In this document: piece by piece, positions 14,189 to 18,259 of the stretch | Layout: every line of letters starts with the position of its first letter | Numbering within the stretch: the stretch's first letter is position 1 | Origin: an uncultured Ruminococcus sp. | GTDB lineage: Bacteria; Bacillota; Clostridia; Oscillospirales; Ruminococcaceae | Reading direction: 5' to 3' | Length of the DNA stretch: 18,259 nt | Assembly: GCA_947178195.1 (NCBI GenBank) | Contig: CAMWXM010000023.1 | Location: 1-18,259 of the forward strand | Made by a program: the position numbers and the translations under genes | The notes under the pieces: model-generated | Told to the model about the DNA's origin: nothing | What the model saw: only the letters and a program-made list of their open reading frames with translations | The model's database searches: none

Positions 14189-15010
14189 ATGAGTGAATGC
14201 ACACATGATTGTTCATCATGCAGTCAAGACTGCGGAAAAAGAGAAAAAGAAAGTATGCTTGAAAAACCACATAATTTAAGCCAGATAAAAAAGGTTATCG
14301 GTGTTGTCAGCGGTAAAGGCGGAGTGGGAAAGTCAATGATATCATCACTGCTTGCCGTAAATATGAACAGAAAGGGCTACAGAACAGCGATTCTCGATGC
14401 CGATATAACAGGTCCTTCTATACCCAAGGCATTTGGTATCCATGGACGAGCTATGGCATCAGAGGAAGGTATATTTCCTGCTTCAACTCCAACAGGATTA
14501 AGCGTTATGTCTGTTAATCTTATGCTTGAAAACGACAGCGATCCGGTTGTCTGGAGAGGACCTGTTATTGCAGGAGTTGTAAAGCAGTTCTGGACGGATG
14601 TTATCTGGGGAGATGTTGATTATATGTTTGTGGATATGCCTCCTGGAACAGGCGATGTTCCGCTGACTGTTTTTCAGTCGATCCCGGTTGATGGGATAGT
14701 GGTGGTCACTTCTCCTCAGGAGCTGGTTTCTATGATAGTGGGAAAGGCTGTGAAAATGGCTGAAATTATGAATATTCCTATTATCGGTATCGTTGAAAAT
14801 ATGAGCTATGCCGAATGTCCTGATTGCGGAAAGAAAATCAATATTTTTGGCGTAAGCAAGCTTGAAGAAGTGGCAAAACAGTATAATATTGATATTCTGG
14901 GAAGAATGCCCATTAATCCGAAGCTTGCTGCAGCCTGCGATAAGGGTGCAATAGAACTTTATGCAGGCAACTGGCTTGATGAAGCTGCTGATATAATTGA
15001 AAAATTATGA
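14189..15010 (+). CDS. mrp: Mrp/NBP35-family P-loop ATPase, Fe-S cluster carrier
   Basis: The 273-residue cytoplasmic protein is predicted to bind a 4Fe-4S cluster and pass it to target enzymes. The deviant Walker A GKGGVGKS lies at 42-49, the Mrp signature DADITGPSIP at about 70-79, VDMPPGTGD at about 153-161, and the cluster-binding CPDC at 210-213. An extra N-terminal Cys set (Cys4, Cys8, Cys11, Cys15) is like that of NBP35-type proteins and is common in clostridia. There is no DUF59 domain at the N-terminus, unlike many proteobacterial Mrp proteins. The ribosome site AAAAAGGAG precedes 14189. A strong terminator follows the stop. Confidence 0.92.
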   Translation: MSECTHDCSSCSQDCGKREKESMLEKPHNLSQIKKVIGVVSGKGGVGKSMISSLLAVNMNRKGYRTAILDADITGPSIPKAFGIHGRAMASEEGIFPASTPTGLSVMSVNLMLENDSDPVVWRGPVIAGVVKQFWTDVIWGDVDYMFVDMPPGTGDVPLTVFQSIPVDGIVVVTSPQELVSMIVGKAVKMAEIMNIPIIGIVENMSYAECPDCGKKINIFGVSKLEEVAKQYNIDILGRMPINPKLAAACDKGAIELYAGNWLDEAADIIEKL

Positions 15011-15030
15011 TGAAAATAGCCTCTGCTTTT

Positions 15031-15067
15031 AAAGCAACACCGCACAGTTTTTGTGCGGTGTTGCTTT
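15031..15067. terminator. Bidirectional terminator, copy 1 of a GCAACACCGCACA hairpin family
   Basis: AAAGCAACACCGCACA (15031-15046) and its exact complement (15052-15067) flank GTTTT. It ends mrp on the plus strand and touches the stop codon of the minus-strand membrane protein. Similar hairpins are at 16581 and 18166. Confidence 0.85.
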
Positions 15068-15278
15068 AATTATCTGATTTTTTGTTATTACCGGATTCTT
15101 CTTTAAGCTTTATAACGATAAGCGCCTCTCTGACAATTATAGGAACCATCAGGATAATTGCTATAATAAGTGAAATAAAGTAGAATTTGTCGCCAAATCT
15201 GATAAGATGGTCAAGCAGACTTAAAAGAATCATCATAATAGTACCGATAATGCCGGTCAAAGCAATAAATTTTTTCAT
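15066..15278 (-). CDS. Small two-helix membrane protein, unknown
   Basis: The 70-residue protein has two hydrophobic helices (about 4-22 and 31-50) with a short charged stretch between them (DHLIRFGDKF) and a charged tail (KLKEESGNNKKSDN). The ATG lies 4 bases after the rarA stop, and the AAGGAG that serves it sits inside the end of rarA, so translation is probably coupled. Two small helices and no motif prevent a functional call. The terminator hairpin overlaps its stop codon, marking the end of this minus-strand unit. Confidence 0.7.
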   Translation of the reverse strand: MKKFIALTGIIGTIMMILLSLLDHLIRFGDKFYFISLIIAIILMVPIIVREALIVIKLKEESGNNKKSDN

Positions 15279-15282
15279 ATTT

Positions 15283-16545
15283 TCACTCCTTGATCTTATT
15301 CCAATAAGCCTTTGCAGACTGTTCCTGCTTATTGTCGCCGTATTTATAATAAATTTTATTTTTCAATCCATCGGGCATATACTGTTGTTTTACCCAATGG
15401 TCGGGATAATCGTGTGGATATTTATAAAACTGACCCTTGATCTGGACATCGTCTCCGTCAAAATGCTTGTTTTGCAGGCATCTTGGAAAATCTGTAGCCA
15501 ATCCCTGTTCCACATCTGCCATAGCCAGATTTATCGCTTCGTAGGCGCTGTTTGACTTAGGCGCTGTGGCAAGAAGTATGATTGCTTGGGCAAGAGGAAT
15601 CCTTGCTTCGGGAAGTCCCAGCTGAAGTGCGCTGTCAACGCAGGATTTTACAATAGTCACGGCGTTGGGGTATGCAAGTCCCACATCCTCCGAGGCTATC
15701 ACAAGCAGCCTTCTTGAAAGTGAGATAATGTCTCCAGCAGTCATGAGCCGTGCCGCATAATGCAAAGCTGCGTTTTCATCAGAACCTCGTATAGACTTTT
15801 GCAGTGCGGAAAGATTGTCATAATGCTGGTCGCCGTCACGGTCATACTTCATATTGCTTCTCTGGGCGAGGGACGAGACTGTATCCATAGTGATTTTTAC
15901 AAAATCAGGAAATATTTCTCCTGCCACAATGCTCAGCTCTACAGTATTGACAGCCTTTCTTACATCTCCGCCGCAGCTTACTGCGATATGTCTTATAACG
16001 CCGTCCTCAAGCTCGTATTTCACATTATTGCGTTCAGACATAATAGTAAAGGCTCTCAATACCGCTTTTTCGGTTTCATCGGCTTTGGGAGGCTTGAATT
16101 CAAAAACGGTAGAACGGCTGATAACAGCGTTAAAAACTGCGAAGTACGGATTTTCGGTAGTTGAAGCTATCAGCGTGATATCTCCGTTTTCAATATATTC
16201 AAGCAGACTTTGCTGCTGCTTTTTATTAAAATACTGTATTTCGTCAAGATATAATAATATTCCGTCAGCGCCGGCAAAAGTACCTATTTCGGAAATAATA
16301 TCCTTAATGTCGGAAATAGAAGCGGAAGTCCCATTGAGCTTATGAAGAGACATATTGGTATTTTCAGCAATAATTCTTGCAACAGTAGTTTTGCCCGTAC
16401 CTGACGGACCGTAAAAAATCATATTCGGAATGTGTCCGCTTTCGATAATGCGCCTTAGAGGCTTTCCTTTTCCTATTAAATGGGTTTGTCCGACCACTTC
16501 ATCAAGCTTTTTTGGTCGGATAAGGTCGGCAAGAGGTGATGACAT
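15283..16545 (-). CDS. rarA: Replication-associated recombination protein RarA (MgsA)
   Basis: RarA is a clamp-loader-like AAA+ ATPase that acts at stalled replication forks. Family landmarks are present in 420 residues: the opening PLADLIRPKKLDEVVGQTHL (4-23), Walker A GPSGTGKTT (46-54), Walker B LLYLDE (97-102), sensor 1 IASTTENP, and the C-terminal region with PEARIPLAQAIILLATAPKS and the PHDYPDHWV stretch typical of the tetramerisation end. Length is normal (about 420-450). The start at 16545 has AAAGGAG 6 bases upstream. No clear promoter was seen in the 253 bases before it, which hold a hairpin and a MITE-like element. The small membrane protein follows with 4 bases between. Confidence 0.95.
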   Translation of the reverse strand: MSSPLADLIRPKKLDEVVGQTHLIGKGKPLRRIIESGHIPNMIFYGPSGTGKTTVARIIAENTNMSLHKLNGTSASISDIKDIISEIGTFAGADGILLYLDEIQYFNKKQQQSLLEYIENGDITLIASTTENPYFAVFNAVISRSTVFEFKPPKADETEKAVLRAFTIMSERNNVKYELEDGVIRHIAVSCGGDVRKAVNTVELSIVAGEIFPDFVKITMDTVSSLAQRSNMKYDRDGDQHYDNLSALQKSIRGSDENAALHYAARLMTAGDIISLSRRLLVIASEDVGLAYPNAVTIVKSCVDSALQLGLPEARIPLAQAIILLATAPKSNSAYEAINLAMADVEQGLATDFPRCLQNKHFDGDDVQIKGQFYKYPHDYPDHWVKQQYMPDGLKNKIYYKYGDNKQEQSAKAYWNKIKE

Positions 16546-16580
16546 AGCTTACTCCTTTATTTACCAATTCAATTTTAAGC

Positions 16581-16620
16581 AATACCGCACAAAAATCATG
16601 CTTATGCCTTGTGCGGTATT
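16581..16620. terminator. Hairpin between glyA and rarA, copy 2 of the GCAACACCGCACA family
   Basis: AATACCGCACAA (16581-16592) and TTGTGCGGTATT (16609-16620) are exact complements with a 16-base loop. The AAGC before the left arm matches copies 1 and 3. It may end glyA transcription, but a long T-run is missing. Confidence 0.6.
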
Positions 16621-16623
16621 ACC

Positions 16624-16789
16624 TTAGAACTTGTTCTCATAGGCTGTTGCACATATCTTTTTGTAAAATTTTGCTGATTACTGCGTTGCAAAATCTTGTC
16701 TTACGCCAGTAAGCCTGCGATTTTGCGCCTTGTACTCAATAAAATTATTAAAAAAATCTATGCACAAATCCTATGAGAACAAGTTCTTA
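16624..16789. repeat. MITE-like long-hairpin element
   Basis: An exact 18-bp inverted repeat, AGAACTTGTTCTCATAGG (16626-16643), has its partner at 16770-16787. The similarity continues inwards imperfectly through most of the element, down to a CTTAC/GTAAG stem at 16700-16713. The flanks show TTA on both sides (16624-16626 and 16787-16789), a possible target duplication. It has no coding capacity and lies between the glyA stop and rarA. Confidence 0.75.
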
Positions 16790-16798
16790 AATTATTCA

Positions 16799-18052
16799 TT
16801 ATTCATATAAAGGATATTTAGTACAAATTTCAGTTACGCCCTCACGTATAAAGTCAGACTTATTTTCAAAGTCTTTAGCTGCAAGATAAATATATTCGGC
16901 GATTTTTTCCATATCGGCTTCTACAAGACCTCTTGTTGTAACTGCCGGAGTACCAATTCTAAGACCGCTTGTAACAAATGGCTTCTGAGGGTCGTTAGGA
17001 ATGGCGTTTTTGTTGACTGTAATGTAAACCTCGTCAAGACGATGTTCAAGCTCCTTACCGGTAATATCGAACGGACGCAGATCAACCAGTATAAGGTGAT
17101 TGTCTGTTCCGCCGGAAACAAGGTTAAATCCTTTTTCAACAAGTCCCTTTGCAAGAGCCTGGGCATTTTTTACCACCTGCTGCTGATATGTTTTGAACTC
17201 AGGCTTTAAAGCTTCGCCGAAGCATACTGCTTTGCCTGCGATAACATGCATAAGAGGACCGCCCTGGATTCCCGGGAAAATAGCCTTGTTGATTTTTTTA
17301 GCAAGTTCTTCATCGTTTGTAAGGATAAGACCACCTCTCGGACCTCTTAATGTTTTATGGGTGGTAGTTGTGACAATATCGGCATAGCCTACCGGAGTAG
17401 GGTGGCAGCCAGCGGCTACAATACCTGCAATATGAGCCATATCAACCATTAAATATGCGCCGACAGACTTGGCTATCTCGGACAGACGTTTGAAGTCGAT
17501 TGTTCTTGGATAAGCAGAAGCTCCGGCAACTATAAGCTTAGGCTTGTTTTCTTTTGCAAGCTCTTCTACCTTTACATAGTCGATGGTTTCGTCATCACCG
17601 AGACCATAGGAAACAAAGTTGAAATATTTACCGGAAAGGTTTACAGGTGAACCATGAGTAAGGTGTCCGCCATGAGCAAGACTCATGCCTAAAACCGTAT
17701 CGCCAGGCTCAAGCAGCGCAAAGTAAACGGCGGTATTTGCCTGCGCACCGGAATGCGCCTGAACATTTGCAAAATCTGCGCCAAAAAGCTTCTTTGCTCT
17801 TTCGATTGCGATATTTTCCACAATATCAACGCATTCGCATCCGCCGTAATAGCGCTTTGCCGGATAACCCTCTGCATACTTATTTGTGAGAACTGAACCC
17901 ATAGCCGCCATTACTTCGGGAGTTACTATGTTTTCACTTGCAATAAGCTCAAGATTTCTGCGCTGTCTTGCAAGCTCCTTCTGCATTGCCTGACCAACTT
18001 CAGGGTCAGAATTTGACAGGAAACCGATGGTATCCATAAGATTACTATACAT
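16799..18052 (-). CDS. glyA: Serine hydroxymethyltransferase
   Basis: This PLP enzyme converts serine and tetrahydrofolate to glycine and 5,10-methylene-tetrahydrofolate, the main source of one-carbon units. The 417 residues match the usual bacterial length. Motifs seen: ASENIVTPEV (38-47), YAEGYPAKRYYGGCE (59-73), HSGAQAN (100-106), DMAHIAG (204-210), and the PLP-binding lysine, Lys233, in TTTTHKTLRGPRGG. The ATG at 18052 has GAAAGGA about 9 bases upstream and a consensus promoter further up. The gene is complete and shows no damage. It also feeds purine synthesis, a loose link to the guaA site inferred for the islands. Confidence 0.97.
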   Translation of the reverse strand: MYSNLMDTIGFLSNSDPEVGQAMQKELARQRRNLELIASENIVTPEVMAAMGSVLTNKYAEGYPAKRYYGGCECVDIVENIAIERAKKLFGADFANVQAHSGAQANTAVYFALLEPGDTVLGMSLAHGGHLTHGSPVNLSGKYFNFVSYGLGDDETIDYVKVEELAKENKPKLIVAGASAYPRTIDFKRLSEIAKSVGAYLMVDMAHIAGIVAAGCHPTPVGYADIVTTTTHKTLRGPRGGLILTNDEELAKKINKAIFPGIQGGPLMHVIAGKAVCFGEALKPEFKTYQQQVVKNAQALAKGLVEKGFNLVSGGTDNHLILVDLRPFDITGKELEHRLDEVYITVNKNAIPNDPQKPFVTSGLRIGTPAVTTRGLVEADMEKIAEYIYLAAKDFENKSDFIREGVTEICTKYPLYE

Positions 18053-18085
18053 AATAAAAATTCCTTTCAGATTAGATATACTTTA

Positions 18086-18114
18086 ATTATACAATAATAT
18101 TGTCTGAATTTCAA
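18086..18114 (-). promoter_or_regulatory. Sigma-A promoter of glyA
   Basis: Minus strand: TTGAAA at 18114-18109, a 17-base spacer, and TATAAT at 18091-18086, about 34 bases before the start codon. Confidence 0.8.
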
Positions 18115-18165
18115 TAGAATTTGGAAATTTTTTATAAGTTTTTATAGTTTACCTCTATTAAAGCA

Positions 18166-18196
18166 ACACCGCACAAAGCGATGCCATGTACGGTGT
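18166..18196. terminator. Hairpin, copy 3 of the GCAACACCGCACA family
   Basis: ACACCGCACA (18166-18175) pairs with TGTACGGTGT (18187-18196) with one wobble. It follows the stop of the minus-strand gene at the window end and probably terminates it before the glyA promoter. Confidence 0.55.
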
Positions 18197-18208
18197 TTAT
18201 TTCTTAAA

Positions 18209-18259
18209 TTAAATTGTTTTTCTCAGATAGCAAAGCGCAGCGTTATAAATAAGAACAGG
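18209..18259 (-). CDS. C-terminal end of an unidentified minus-strand gene (partial)
   Basis: The last 16 codons read PVLIYNAALCYLRKTI followed by TAA at 18211-18209; the rest is beyond the window. The frame is open to the edge, and a family terminator follows on the same strand. Too short to name. Confidence 0.45.
   Translation of the reverse strand, partial: PVLIYNAALCYLRKTI

Noticed and set aside
14321..14329. GAGTGGGAA, a partial match to the att core, inside mrp
   Set aside because: It is part of the Walker A codons (GGVGKS) of mrp. The TAAT of the core is absent and the flanks are unrelated.

Overview
The window is AT-rich Firmicutes DNA, most likely from a Ruminococcus-like gut bacterium. 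The clearest clue is a secreted protein with a typical type I dockerin. Clostridial-type integrative-element genes and a Cys-rich Mrp/NBP35-type protein fit the same picture.

The window falls into three blocks. (1) Positions 1 to about 7577 are the right part of an integrative (Tn916-like) element. It starts with a defence cluster: the end of a type I restriction specificity gene (hsdS, with an in-frame stop at the window edge), then a near-overlapping ATPase and HNH nuclease pair that I read as the two-gene Septu anti-phage system (ptuA, ptuB). Next comes an element-maintenance module: a zinc-ribbon protein, a sigma-70-like factor, a MazF-family protein with an added Cys cluster, a shortened Tn916-type Xis, an HTH domain fused in frame to a tyrosine integrase, and a small mobilization-like protein. 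The element ends at GAGTGGGAATAAT (7565-7577). With the preceding ATA this reads Ile-Glu-Trp-Glu-stop, the near-universal C-terminus of GMP synthase (GuaA), whose 3' end is a known integration hotspot.

(2) Positions 7565-12178 lie between two copies of that 13-bp core and contain no integrase. They carry a gene remnant, a secreted right-handed-beta-helix / Big_2 / dockerin protein on the minus strand, and a divergently transcribed HNH-DGQHR fusion of unknown function. This looks like a second island or a cis-mobilizable element stacked beside the first at the same site. The copies at 7565 and 12166 stay similar for about 78 bp, but only on the right side of the core.

(3) From about 12179 the content is chromosomal housekeeping: cardiolipin synthase (cls) and the Fe-S carrier Mrp on the plus strand, then a small membrane protein, rarA and glyA on the minus strand, and the last codons of an unidentified minus-strand gene. 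This block has three copies of a GCAACACCGCACA hairpin and a 160-bp long-hairpin (MITE-like) element between rarA and glyA.

The most interesting points are the stacked att-flanked islands, the uncharacterised HNH-DGQHR gene with its own consensus promoter, the HTH-integrase fusion beside a damaged xis, and an inverted repeat that would mask the ribosome binding site of the sigma-factor gene. No rRNA, tRNA or CRISPR array was seen. All family names come from reading motifs by eye; no database search was possible.
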